From the NCBI RefSeq assembly GCF_900095225.1, contig NZ_LT607425.1:76098-140097 (forward strand): a stretch of DNA of 64,000 bases, written 5' to 3'. Positions 26,139 through 34,363 of this stretch are shown piece after piece; position 1 is the stretch's first letter, and each line of letters begins with the position of its first letter. The position numbers and the translations under genes were made by a program. The notes beneath the pieces were generated by a model, which did no database searches, was not told the DNA's origin, and was given only the letters and a program-made list of their open reading frames with translations. This DNA is from Pseudomonas sp. UMAB-08. Its GTDB lineage: Bacteria; Pseudomonadota; Gammaproteobacteria; Pseudomonadales; Pseudomonadaceae.

Positions 26139-26321
26139 ATGCAGGAAATAGAGCGTTACGACTGCCCTTACTGTGGCGAGTCAGTTGAGGCCGTGCTGGA
26201 TTTATCCGGCGGTGATCAGTCCTATATCGAGGATTGCCCGGTATGTTGTCGACCGATTGTGTTCGATTTGCAGACGGACGGCGAAGAATGGACCCTGGAC
26301 GTGCGCAGCGAGAATGAATGA
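26139..26321 (+). CDS. CPXCG-motif cysteine-rich small protein
   Basis: 60 residues with two Cys pairs, CPYCG near residue 9 and CPVCC near residue 34, a likely zinc ribbon. The ribosome site CCGGAG lies 7 bases before the ATG. The stop overlaps the next ATG (ATGATG), so the two are coupled. Family function is unknown to me. Confidence 0.87.
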   Translation: MQEIERYDCPYCGESVEAVLDLSGGDQSYIEDCPVCCRPIVFDLQTDGEEWTLDVRSENE

Positions 26322-26581
26322 TGCAAAGAGTCTACGAGCCGGAAAATTTGATGGAGGGCGAATTGCTGCAAGGCATGCTTGCCAGTGAAGGCGTCGAAGC
26401 TCATTTGACGGGTCGTGATTTGCTCGGCGGCGTGGGCGAACTCCCGGTTTTTGGCCTGTTAGGGCTGTCGGTGGACAATGATCAGGCCGAACAGGCACGG
26501 CTGTTGATCGCCGAGTACAATGCGGCACTGCCGCTGTCGGGTGATGAACCCGACAATTTTCCCGACGTACTGGAGTGTTGA
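26318..26581 (+). CDS. DUF2007-family protein
   Basis: 87 residues (MMQRVYEPENLMEGELLQGM, LASEGVEAHLTGRDLLGG), matching the DUF2007 'putative signal transducing protein' family, a small alpha+beta ferredoxin-like domain. The start may be 26318 or 26321. Always paired with the CPXCG gene in pseudomonads in my memory. No function is established. Confidence 0.87.
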   Translation: MMQRVYEPENLMEGELLQGMLASEGVEAHLTGRDLLGGVGELPVFGLLGLSVDNDQAEQARLLIAEYNAALPLSGDEPDNFPDVLEC

Positions 26582-26667
26582 CGTGCGTTTGGCCCTGCTT
26601 TCAACCGCCGACTTTTAAAGCCTGCGTCTGAAAAAGGGTTTTTCAAAAAAGAGAGTGTGTTGCCCTT

Positions 26668-27288
26668 ATGTGTGGACGCTATGCCCTGTTTCGCTGGACG
26701 CCCGCGTTTGCGGCCTTACCCGGTTTCCCTGCTGACCAAAAAGCGCAATGGAACATCTCGCCGGGCGACTCGGTGTTGATGATGCGCGGCGGGGACGCCC
26801 AGCGCGAACTGGCACGGGCACGTTGGGGGCTGACACCGCCATGGTTGACCGACCTTTCCCGAACGCCTGCTCACGCCCGCGCCGAAACCCTGGCCGAACA
26901 ACCGATGTTTCGCGAGGCTTTCCGGTTGCGCCGCTGCCTGTTGCCGGCCAATGGTTTTTACGAATGGCGCGGCACCACGCGCAAGCGGCCGTTCTGGCTA
27001 ACGCCGGGGGAGGGCTCTGCGCTGTTTTTTGCCGCGATTTGGGAGGCTTATCCGGTAGAAGGCCACACATACCTGAGTGTCGCCGTCGTTACGCAGGCGG
27101 CAGCCAGTCAACGGCGCCCGCTGATCCTTGATGCCGCCGGGCAGGAAGCCTGGCTGGCCGCTGATACGCCAACGTCCACCCTGCAAGCACTGCTCGCCAG
27201 CCCCCAGGCGGCGCTGCGCGAGCGAGCATTGGCTAACCTGGTGAACGATCCAAAACTGAATGCGCCGGAATGCCTGACGCCGCTTTGA
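26668..27288 (+). CDS. SRAP (HMCES/YedK)-family protein with altered active site
   Basis: 206 residues. SRAP proteins shield abasic sites in single-stranded DNA through a thiazolidine bond to Cys2. Present here are the exposed MCGRYALF N-terminus (C2), the WGLTPPWL core and the Glu of NGFYEWRG (E99). Two residues of the canonical set differ. The Asn of NARAET is His (AHARAET, H69), and the catalytic His loop (HDRRP in YedK) is shortened to SQRRP (S147-Q148). It starts at the first Met because Cys must be residue 2. Likely still a DNA-associated SRAP, but the chemistry may be changed. Confidence 0.9.
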   Translation: MCGRYALFRWTPAFAALPGFPADQKAQWNISPGDSVLMMRGGDAQRELARARWGLTPPWLTDLSRTPAHARAETLAEQPMFREAFRLRRCLLPANGFYEWRGTTRKRPFWLTPGEGSALFFAAIWEAYPVEGHTYLSVAVVTQAAASQRRPLILDAAGQEAWLAADTPTSTLQALLASPQAALRERALANLVNDPKLNAPECLTPL

Positions 27289-27422
27289 GCTGAAGACGCT
27301 TCGCAGGCAAGCCTGTGATCATCTGCTGCGGAGGCTATCTATGGGAATGGCAACTGGCTTGTATCTAGCTTCGCGGCCGGACATTGCCTAGGATACCGGC
27401 CATGTTTCCAGGGAGATCCACC

Positions 27423-28241
27423 ATGCGTCAGTCATTTGCTCTGTGTGCCTTGAGCGCGAGCTTGTTGCTCAGCGGTTGCCAGTCCGTCAATACCACCAGC
27501 GGCGGTGCGGTGGGCGTCGAGCGCAAGCAGTACATGTTTAGCATGCTGTCGACCCAAGAGGTCAATCAAATGTATGCGCAGTCTTATCAACAGACGGTAG
27601 GCGAGGCCACCACTAAAGGTGTGCTGGACAAAACCAGTGCCGACGCCAAACGGGTGAAAGCGATTGCTGATCGGCTGATTGCGCAGGCGCCGATTTTTCG
27701 CCCTGATTCGGCGCAGTGGCAGTGGGAAATCAATCTGATCAAAAGCGATGAGCTCAACGCCAACTGCGGGCCCGGTGGCAAAATCATTTTCTACACCGGG
27801 TTGATCGACAAGCTGAAACTCACTGACGATGAAATCGCTGCGGTCATGGGGCATGAAATTGCCCACGCCTTGCGCGAGCATGGGCGTGAAGCAATGTCCA
27901 AGGCTTATGGTATCGAGATGGCCAAGCAGGGCGCGGGTGCGTTATTGGGATTGAGTCAGGACAGCCTTGCGCTGGCCGATACGGTGGTCAATTACAGCCT
28001 GACCTTGCCTAATAGCCGCAGCAATGAAAATGAAGCGGATCTGATTGGGCTGGAGCTGGCGGCGCGCGCTGGTTATAACCCCAATGCCGCCATCAGCCTG
28101 TGGCAGAAAATGACCCAGAACACCGGGGGTTCACCGCCGGAGTTCATGAGTACTCACCCTGCCTCGGAAAGCAGCATCGCATCGCTGCAAAGCGCCATCC
28201 CGAAGGTGATGCCACTTTATCAACAGGCTAAAAGACCCTGA
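27423..28241 (+). CDS. M48-family metallopeptidase lipoprotein (LoiP/YcaL-like)
   Basis: 272 residues. A lipobox (LLLSGCQ, C19) anchors it in the envelope. The zinc site HEIAH lies at residues 144-148 and the third ligand in NENEADLIG near residue 204. Such peptidases take part in outer-membrane protein quality control. The start at 27423 follows GGGAGATCC; an ATG at 27384 would bury the signal peptide. A short REP-like fragment (TTCGCAGGCAAGCCTG) at 27300-27315 lies between it and the SRAP gene. Confidence 0.92.
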   Translation: MRQSFALCALSASLLLSGCQSVNTTSGGAVGVERKQYMFSMLSTQEVNQMYAQSYQQTVGEATTKGVLDKTSADAKRVKAIADRLIAQAPIFRPDSAQWQWEINLIKSDELNANCGPGGKIIFYTGLIDKLKLTDDEIAAVMGHEIAHALREHGREAMSKAYGIEMAKQGAGALLGLSQDSLALADTVVNYSLTLPNSRSNENEADLIGLELAARAGYNPNAAISLWQKMTQNTGGSPPEFMSTHPASESSIASLQSAIPKVMPLYQQAKRP

Positions 28242-28293
28242 GTGGATCGGGTCGTCAGTGACGACCCGATCCCCCTGATCTTGAAAGCGTCGT

Positions 28294-28878
28294 TTAAACC
28301 CAGCCACTCACCTGCATTGCCTTGTACACCGCAACGATGGCCAGGACGAAAAACGCGCCGGCCGCCAAGCGACGGATCAAGGTGAGCGGGAGCTTTTCAG
28401 CCGCGAAGTTACCTGCCAGTACCACTGGAACGTTGGCGATCAGCATGCCCAGTGTGGTGCCGAGAATCACCAGCCACAGGTAGGAGTACTGGGCGGCGAG
28501 CATCACGGTGGCGATTTGGGTCTTGTCGCCGATTTCAGCGATGAAGAACGTGATCAGCGTGGTCACGAACGGCCCGAACTTGCGCGCAGTGCTGGCTTCG
28601 TCGTCATCCATTTTGTCGGGCACCAAGGTCCACAGCGCGGTGGCGGTGAAGCTGGCGGCCAGAATCCAGTGCAGGGTGGCATTCGAGAAGAAACTCCCGA
28701 ACCAGGCCCCGACTGCACCTGCTGCGGCGTGGTTGGCCAGGGTTGCGACGATGATGCCGGCGATGATCGGCCAAGGCTTGCGAAAGCGCGCAGCGAGAAT
28801 CAGGGCGAGGAGTTGGGTCTTGTCACCGATTTCGGCCAAGGCAACAACAGCGGTGGGGACGAGCAGGGATTCCAGCAT
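28294..28878 (-). CDS. TMEM165/GDT1 (UPF0016)-family manganese exporter
   Basis: 194 residues with six hydrophobic segments arranged as two homologous halves. Each half carries the AEIGDKTQ signature (ExGD), at about residues 15-22 and 105-113, that forms the metal site in the family. Bacterial members export Mn2+. The start at 28878 has TAGGAAAA upstream; a frame to 28968 would run through the leader structure. It is preceded by a yybP-ykoY manganese riboswitch, which strongly supports the Mn role. Confidence 0.93.
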   Translation of the reverse strand: MLESLLVPTAVVALAEIGDKTQLLALILAARFRKPWPIIAGIIVATLANHAAAGAVGAWFGSFFSNATLHWILAASFTATALWTLVPDKMDDDEASTARKFGPFVTTLITFFIAEIGDKTQIATVMLAAQYSYLWLVILGTTLGMLIANVPVVLAGNFAAEKLPLTLIRRLAAGAFFVLAIVAVYKAMQVSGWV

Positions 28879-28892
28879 CAGGTTTTTCCTAA

Positions 28893-28936
28893 GGGGCGGG
28901 TCGACACGGCTATGACACGTACAGCCTTCCCGCCCC
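28893..28936 (-). promoter_or_regulatory. Expression-platform hairpin of the manganese riboswitch
   Basis: GGGGCGGG (28893-28900) pairs with CCCGCCCC (28929-28936) in the leader RNA, ending just before the ribosome site TAGGAAAA. The loop contains 28910-28919, which is a perfect 10-base complement of 28949-28958 in the aptamer's 3' side. The two helices exclude each other. Confidence 0.7.
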
Positions 28937-28944
28937 GGGTAAGG

Positions 28945-29085
28945 TGTTCGTGTCATAGGTCTTGTCAAACCACCGATCCGACTGAGCGGATCTGGGTCGC
29001 ACGCACCATGGTCTGTTGACCAAGTATGTTGATACGTGCCGGACGAGCATGGCGCTCGTGGGAGACTACTCCCCTAGGACGGAGC
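28945..29085 (-). ncRNA. yybP-ykoY manganese riboswitch aptamer
   Basis: Read on the minus strand, the leader contains the class signatures in order. GGGGAGTAGTCTCCC comes at its 5' end (29061-29075), CATACTTGGTC with GACCATGGTGCG in the middle, and CAAGACCT (28957-28964) at the 3' end. The class binds Mn2+ and turns on exporters. The gene behind it is a GDT1-family exporter, as expected. Assignment is by eye from remembered conserved segments. Confidence 0.88.
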
Positions 29086-29120
29086 GGATTCTGCCTACAC
29101 CGAAAGCATTCGGCAAGTGC

Positions 29121-30125
29121 TTATTTTTTTTCGCGTTTGGCGCGATAGACACGAAAGCCTTGCCCTTGTGCCTTCACCGCACACACACCCAGATGCTCTT
29201 CGATCAGTGGCTGATAGCGAAGGAAAGCATTGGCGACCAAGCGGAGTTCGCCACCGTTTTTTAGATGTTGGCGAGCTTTTCGCAGCAAGTTCTCGGTTGC
29301 CAGGTAGTCGGTATGCACGCCGACGTGGAACGGAGGATTACTCAAAATAGTGCTCAAACCCATGGGCGCGGCGTCGATGCCGTCACCGGTCAACACTTCA
29401 CCCTCCAGGCCATTGGCGGCCAGAGTCAGGCGGCTGCTGGCGGTGGCAAAGGCATCGACATCCAGCAGCGTGACATTGTTATGCGGGTAGCGACGCTTGA
29501 CCGCAGCCCCCAACACCCCGGCGCCACACCCGAAGTCGAGCACCTCGCCGCTGGGCAGTTTGTCCAGATGCTGCAGGAGCAGCGCCGAACCGCGATCCAG
29601 TCGACCATGGCTGAAGACGCCGGGCAGGCTGACCACGGTGAGTGGGCCGTCTTCCAGGTCGACTTCATAGCGTTGGGCCATGCTTTCCAGGGTCACCGCT
29701 TGCGGTGCGTTCTCGACAGTCACCAGCCAAAGCTGGCAGTGGCGGGCGCTGTCGACTTTGCGGGGCTTGCCGAAGGGGCTCAGTTGTTTGGCTGCGGCTT
29801 CGATGCCGCTGCGTTTTTCGCCGACCAGGTACAGCTCGCGTCCGGCCAGGCGCGATGCCAGGGCGTTCAATACGTAATCGGTCAGGTCGCGGGCTTTGGG
29901 CACAAACAGCACGGCTGTTTCGAACGCCTGCTCTGGCACATTGACCCCAAAGTGGCAGCGGCCTTCGAAACGCGCGTCCAGCACCGCTTGATCGCCGGCA
30001 TGCCAGCACCAACCGTGGGCATTCGGCAATTTCCCGAGCAGATCGTCTGCAGGCAGCCCGGCCAGGAGCACGGAGCCCTGAAACAATTCGGCCTGACGGA
30101 GTAACACTTCACTGCGCGGGTCCAT
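29121..30125 (-). CDS. rsmC: 16S rRNA (guanine-1207-N2)-methyltransferase RsmC
   Basis: 334 residues, the usual length for RsmC. An N-terminal degenerate methyltransferase domain (residues 1-160) precedes the active one, with SAM motif VLDFGCGAGVLGAAV and the catalytic SNPPFHVG near residue 240. It methylates G1207 of 16S rRNA in 30S subunits. RlmG is the main alternative, but it is longer. The start at 30125 (MDPRSEVLLRQ) follows GGAGCCAA. It lies 36 bases upstream of the riboswitch leader, so some readthrough into that leader is possible. Confidence 0.9.
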   Translation of the reverse strand: MDPRSEVLLRQAELFQGSVLLAGLPADDLLGKLPNAHGWCWHAGDQAVLDARFEGRCHFGVNVPEQAFETAVLFVPKARDLTDYVLNALASRLAGRELYLVGEKRSGIEAAAKQLSPFGKPRKVDSARHCQLWLVTVENAPQAVTLESMAQRYEVDLEDGPLTVVSLPGVFSHGRLDRGSALLLQHLDKLPSGEVLDFGCGAGVLGAAVKRRYPHNNVTLLDVDAFATASSRLTLAANGLEGEVLTGDGIDAAPMGLSTILSNPPFHVGVHTDYLATENLLRKARQHLKNGGELRLVANAFLRYQPLIEEHLGVCAVKAQGQGFRVYRAKREKK

Positions 30126-30164
30126 CTTTGGCTCCTGAAAAGTGGCGAAGTCTAACAGAGCTTG

Positions 30165-31130
30165 TCAGCTCACGACCCGTCGCGGTGTGCCCGCGAAAAA
30201 CGCGTGGGCATTTTCGCTGAGTTGGCCGACGATCCGCTGCCGGGCTTCGCGACTGCCCCAGGCGTTGTGCGGGGTGACGATCAAGCGCGGAATGTCGCCC
30301 GCCAACAGCGGATTGCCGTTCACTGGCGGCTCGACGGTCAGCACATCCGTTGCGGCGCCGCCCAGATGCCCGTTGCGCAAGGCATCGGCGAGCGCTTGTT
30401 CGTCAATCAGGCCGCCACGTGCGGTATTGATCACAAAAGCGTGGGGTTTGAGCAGGCCGAGCTCATAGGCGCCGATCATGTTCCGGGTGTGTTCGTTGAG
30501 CGGGCAGTGCAGGGTCAATGCATCGACTTGCGGCAGCAGTTCTTGCAGCGGCACACGGTCATCACGCTCAGGGCGGCCGGGTATCTGCCCCAGTAGCACG
30601 CGCATGCCGAAGGCTTCGGCCAGCTTCGCGACGGCGCCGCCGAGTTCGCCATAACCCAGCATGCCGAGGGTTTTGCCTTCCAGCTCGACGATAGGGAAAT
30701 CCAGCAGGCAGAACTGTTTGGCGTGCTGCCAGCCCCCATGCTGCACCGCGTTTTGATAGTCCGGCAGGCGGGTCGCCAGCGCGAGCAGCAGCATCAGCGT
30801 GTGTTGCGCCACGGAGGCAGTGCCATAACCCTGGCAGTTGCTGACCACAACCCCATGTTCACGGGCCGCGACCAGGTCGACGTTGTTGGTGCCCGTGGCG
30901 GAAATCAGCACCAGCTTCAAATCGGGACACGCCGCGAACGTGCTGGCATCTATCATGATTTTGTTGGTAATCGCCACCTGCGCGCCTTGCAGACGTTCGA
31001 TCACCTGTTGCGGTGTGCTGGTGGTGTGCAACTGCAAATCGCTGAAGTGTTCACGCAGCTCGCTGAGGTCAAGATCACCCAGGTCCAGAGACGTATGGTC
31101 GAGGAAAACTGCTTTGTGATGATTGCTCAT
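30165..31130 (-). CDS. D-2-hydroxyacid dehydrogenase (hydroxypyruvate/glyoxylate reductase type)
   Basis: 321 residues. NAD(P)-binding GMLGYGELGGAVAKLA near residue 150, catalytic Arg in NTARGGLIDE, Glu in DVLTVEPP and His in TPHNAWGS. Such enzymes reduce 2-oxoacids such as hydroxypyruvate. I place the start at 31130 (MSNHHKAVFLDH); a frame to 31307 would cross the intergenic promoter region. The ribosome site is weak. In P. putida I recall this gene (hprA-like) lying directly next to the acyl-CoA synthetase found here 7.5 kb away. Confidence 0.9.
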   Translation of the reverse strand: MSNHHKAVFLDHTSLDLGDLDLSELREHFSDLQLHTTSTPQQVIERLQGAQVAITNKIMIDASTFAACPDLKLVLISATGTNNVDLVAAREHGVVVSNCQGYGTASVAQHTLMLLLALATRLPDYQNAVQHGGWQHAKQFCLLDFPIVELEGKTLGMLGYGELGGAVAKLAEAFGMRVLLGQIPGRPERDDRVPLQELLPQVDALTLHCPLNEHTRNMIGAYELGLLKPHAFVINTARGGLIDEQALADALRNGHLGGAATDVLTVEPPVNGNPLLAGDIPRLIVTPHNAWGSREARQRIVGQLSENAHAFFAGTPRRVVS

Positions 31131-31359
31131 GGGATGAGGCGCCTTATTGAAAATATAAGGTCCAGCCCGAAATGGCTGGAGGCACTGGAAAGGTATCAAT
31201 TTCTGGTAGTCGACGCGACCGTCTGGGGGAGGTGTCCGTATTCGGCGGCACGCGCAACTGTTCAGCCACAAACAGTCGCGCAACAGCTTGTGCAGTGAGA
31301 AGCACACTCGGGTATTTCGATATTCTGTTAACTCATTGTTTTTTATTGATATTTATCTT

Positions 31360-31375
31360 TGGCACGGTTGCTGCT
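31360..31375 (+). promoter_or_regulatory. Sigma-54 (-24/-12) promoter of the ABC-transporter operon
   Basis: TGGCACG-GTTG-CTGCT matches the consensus TGGCACG-N4-TTGCW with one mismatch and exact GG-N10... GC spacing. It lies 47 bases before the ATG of the first gene, in the divergent intergenic region with a nearby AT-rich stretch (31330-31358) suitable for bending. Expression would need an enhancer-binding activator, not found nearby. Confidence 0.72.
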
Positions 31376-31422
31376 CTATCACTGTGGACGGTGCTGAGTC
31401 GGCACGTGGGCGGGGAAAGGCA

Positions 31423-32589
31423 ATGTCTGAGTTCACAGAAAATCGGGAGACGGTTCCCACCACGCTTCCAGAGTGGCTGTTGTTGCAAGCAGGGCAACAC
31501 CCAACAGGCATCGCCTTGCGCCATAAACATTTGGGTGTGTGGCAAGTGCGCAGTTGGTCTCAGGTCGCCACGCAGGTGCTCAGTCTTGCCACGGCATTGC
31601 ACCTGCGCGGTTTTACCCCTGGCGCAACGCTGACCCTGTTAAGCCGACCACGGCCCGAAGCCTTGCTGGCGACGTTGGCTGCTCAGTGGCTCGGCGGCGT
31701 GGCCGCGCTGCTCGACCCGCTGGATGCTGCATCAGAGCAAACAGCCTTGCTGGAGCAACTGCAACCCGACTTTATCTTTGCCGAAGGGCTGGAAGAACTT
31801 CAGCGGGTGGACGCCGCGCACCTGGCCCCGCAGCTGGTGTTCTATGCCGACGGCCGCACGGTCACAGGCAACGCCGATGGGCAGGGCAGGTGGGTCGCCT
31901 ACGCAAGCCTGGTGGAGCAAGCACCGAATCTTGAATTGCCGGTTCGAGGGCATTCCCAGCACACGGCCTTTGCATTTTATCGGCGTGGTGAGGGCGGCGT
32001 CCTTGAGCAGCAGCGAATCAGTCACGCCGAACTGTTGAATGAAGGCCGACATCTGGTTGAGGTTCAGCAGTTGGGTAGTCATGAGGAAGCATTGGCCGCC
32101 AGGGCGTTCGCCGCGGGTGGGCAAGCCCGCTATCTACTGGCTCCCTGGCTGATTGCAGGTTTCCGTTTGAATTTTCCGGAGAGCCTGGCCACTCGGGATA
32201 ACGACCGTCGCGAACTCGGGCCGACCCTGGTGGCGGGCACCCGCGAAACCTATGGCCGCCTGCATGCGCTGGTCTTGACCCGGTTGCCGCCCGTGGGCAG
32301 TTGGCAGCGGCATCTGGTCGAGTGGGCGTTGGCCAGCAGGCCGGGTGTTGTCCGCAGAGTGCTGGGCGATTGGTTGATCCGCAGGCCGTTGCGCGATGTC
32401 CTCGGCTTTAGCCGTACGCACGCCGCGCTGCTGGTGGGTGACGCGTTACCGGAAAACACCAAAGCATTCTTTGCATTGCTGGGTATCAACATCCAGGGGT
32501 GGCCAGACCCGGGTCAATGGCAACCCCGGCCCCGAGCGTCAGCAGAGCGGGTCGATGGATGGATTAATGACGGCCCGCAATTGGCCTGA
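31423..32589 (+). CDS. Truncated acyl-CoA ligase (AMP-binding)-like protein
   Basis: 388 residues against 550-650 for working ligases. The N-terminal half follows the family (TLPEWLLLQAGQHPTGIALR; AAQWLGGVAALLDPLDAASE). The later part reaches the region before the YGxTE motif (GDWLIRRPLRDVLGFSRTHA) and stops at about that point, so the whole C-terminal part is missing. The ATP-binding loop, normally TSGTTGxPKG, is replaced by FYRRGEGGVLEQQRISH. It is probably not an active ligase. GGGGAAAGG precedes the ATG at 31423. First gene of the transporter operon, 14 bases from the ATPase gene. Confidence 0.8.
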   Translation: MSEFTENRETVPTTLPEWLLLQAGQHPTGIALRHKHLGVWQVRSWSQVATQVLSLATALHLRGFTPGATLTLLSRPRPEALLATLAAQWLGGVAALLDPLDAASEQTALLEQLQPDFIFAEGLEELQRVDAAHLAPQLVFYADGRTVTGNADGQGRWVAYASLVEQAPNLELPVRGHSQHTAFAFYRRGEGGVLEQQRISHAELLNEGRHLVEVQQLGSHEEALAARAFAAGGQARYLLAPWLIAGFRLNFPESLATRDNDRRELGPTLVAGTRETYGRLHALVLTRLPPVGSWQRHLVEWALASRPGVVRRVLGDWLIRRPLRDVLGFSRTHAALLVGDALPENTKAFFALLGINIQGWPDPGQWQPRPRASAERVDGWINDGPQLA

Positions 32590-32603
32590 TCAGGAGCACG
32601 ACG

Positions 32604-33395
32604 ATGTCTCAGGCTACTCGCGCAGTACCGCAGCCTTTGCTGGAACTGGAACATATTTCGCTGTCGTTCAAGGGTGTTAAAGCCATCACCGATATCAGCT
32701 TCGCCGTCGCCCCCGGTGAGATCTGTGCCTTGATCGGCCCCAATGGTGCCGGCAAGAGTTCGCTGCTCAATGTGATCAATGGTGTTTATCAGGCACAGGA
32801 GGGGCGGATCAGTTTCAACGGTGAAGTTCACCGCCGCATGCACCCGCACGCCGCCGCGCAACGAGGCATTGCCCGGACGTTTCAGAATATTGCGCTGTTC
32901 AAGGGGATGAGTGTTCTCGACAACGTGCTGTGCGGTCGCAATCTCAAACGCCGCAGCACGTGGGTCGAACAAGCACTGCGCCTGGGGCGTGCAGCGGCTG
33001 AAGACGACCGCCAGCGTGAAGCCGCCGAGCGCGTGATCGAGTTTTTGCGGATCCACGCCTGGCGTGATGCGATCGTGGGCAAGTTGCCTTACGGCTTGCA
33101 AAAGCGTGTCGAGCTGGGTCGTGCATTGGCCGCTGAACCCACGCTCCTGCTGTTGGACGAGCCCATGGCCGGGATGAACGCCGAGGAGAAGCAGGAAATG
33201 AGCCGCTTCATCGTCGACATCAACCGGGAGTTTGGCACCACCGTGGTGTTGATTGAGCACGATATCGGCGTCGTGATGGGCATCTCGGACCATGTGGTGG
33301 TGCTCGACTACGGCAGCAAAATCGGTGATGGCACCCCAGAGGTGGTACGCCGTGATCCCAAGGTAATCGCCGCGTATCTCGGCACCCGACACTGA
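32604..33395 (+). CDS. LivG-type ABC transporter ATP-binding protein
   Basis: 263 residues. Walker A GPNGAGKSS (45-53), signature region LPYGLQKRVELGRAL, Walker B LLLLDEPMAGM and the switch His in VLIEHDIGVVMG. The C-terminal extension typical of LivG is present. It powers uptake with the partner ATPase (36899-37663) and two permeases. Substrates of this class include branched-chain amino acids, amides, urea and acyl compounds; the ligase-like neighbour suggests a carboxylate or acyl substrate. Confidence 0.92.
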   Translation: MSQATRAVPQPLLELEHISLSFKGVKAITDISFAVAPGEICALIGPNGAGKSSLLNVINGVYQAQEGRISFNGEVHRRMHPHAAAQRGIARTFQNIALFKGMSVLDNVLCGRNLKRRSTWVEQALRLGRAAAEDDRQREAAERVIEFLRIHAWRDAIVGKLPYGLQKRVELGRALAAEPTLLLLDEPMAGMNAEEKQEMSRFIVDINREFGTTVVLIEHDIGVVMGISDHVVVLDYGSKIGDGTPEVVRRDPKVIAAYLGTRH

Positions 33396-33470
33396 CACCC
33401 AGGCATGAGTCGGCTCCCTCGAATGACCCGGGGAGCAGGTCAGCGTATGCCGAACAACAGGTGATTTAGC

Positions 33471-34352
33471 ATGGAATTTTTCTTCGAAGTACTGATCGGG
33501 GGGCTGCTGGCCGGGGTGATGTACTCGCTGGTCGCCATCGGTTTCGTCCTGATCTACAAGGCTTCGGGCGTGTTCAATTTCGCCCAGGGGGCCATGGTGC
33601 TGTTCGCTGCCCTGACGTTTGTCAGCCTGGTTGAGCGCGGCATTCCGTTTTGGCTGGCGTTCGTTATTTGCCTGGCGGTGATGGTGGTGCTGGCGCTGTT
33701 GGTCGAGCGGATCGTGTTACGGCCGCTGGTCAATCGCCCGCCGATCATCCTGTTCATGGCCACGTTGGGTCTGTCTTACGTCATCGAGGGCTTCGCCCAG
33801 TCACTCTGGGGCTCCCAGGTGCATGGCCTGGAGTTGGGCATTAGCGACGAGCCTCTGGAAATCAAAGGCATGCTCCTGTCGCAGTTCGACCTGTTCGCCT
33901 CCGCTACCGCAGCCCTTTTGGTGGTGGTGCTCTCGGTCCTGTTCAACAAAACGCGGGTTGGCTTGTCGCTGCGGGCAGTGGCTGACGATCCGCTGGCAGC
34001 CCTGGCGGTAGGGGTGAAGCTGCCACGTATCTGGGCATTGGTCTGGTCGGTGGCCGGTTTTGTCGGGCTGGTCGCCGGGCTGCTGTGGGGCGCGCGCCTG
34101 GGGGTCCAGTTCTCGCTCTCCTTGATCGTTCTCAAAGCGTTACCCGTGTTGATCATCGGCGGCTTTTCCTCCATCAGCGGCGCGATCATCGGCGGGCTGA
34201 TCATTGGTGCGTCGGAGAAGTTGGCAGAGGTGTATCTGGGTCCCCTTATCGGGGGCGGTCTCGAGAACTGGTTTCCCTATGTGCTGGCCTTGCTGTTCTT
34301 GCTGGTGCGGCCAGCGGGATTGTTCGGCGAACGTGCCATCGAGCGGGTTTAA
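33471..34352 (+). CDS. LivH-type ABC transporter permease
   Basis: 293 residues with about eight membrane segments. The N-terminal GGLLAGVMYSLVAIGFVLIYKASG and the EAA-like region GGFSSISGAIIGGLIIGASEK are typical of LivH. It forms the inner-membrane channel with the next gene's product. 75 bases separate it from the ATPase gene; no hairpin seen between them. Confidence 0.92.
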   Translation: MEFFFEVLIGGLLAGVMYSLVAIGFVLIYKASGVFNFAQGAMVLFAALTFVSLVERGIPFWLAFVICLAVMVVLALLVERIVLRPLVNRPPIILFMATLGLSYVIEGFAQSLWGSQVHGLELGISDEPLEIKGMLLSQFDLFASATAALLVVVLSVLFNKTRVGLSLRAVADDPLAALAVGVKLPRIWALVWSVAGFVGLVAGLLWGARLGVQFSLSLIVLKALPVLIIGGFSSISGAIIGGLIIGASEKLAEVYLGPLIGGGLENWFPYVLALLFLLVRPAGLFGERAIERV

Positions 34353-34363
34353 GGAGAACACAT

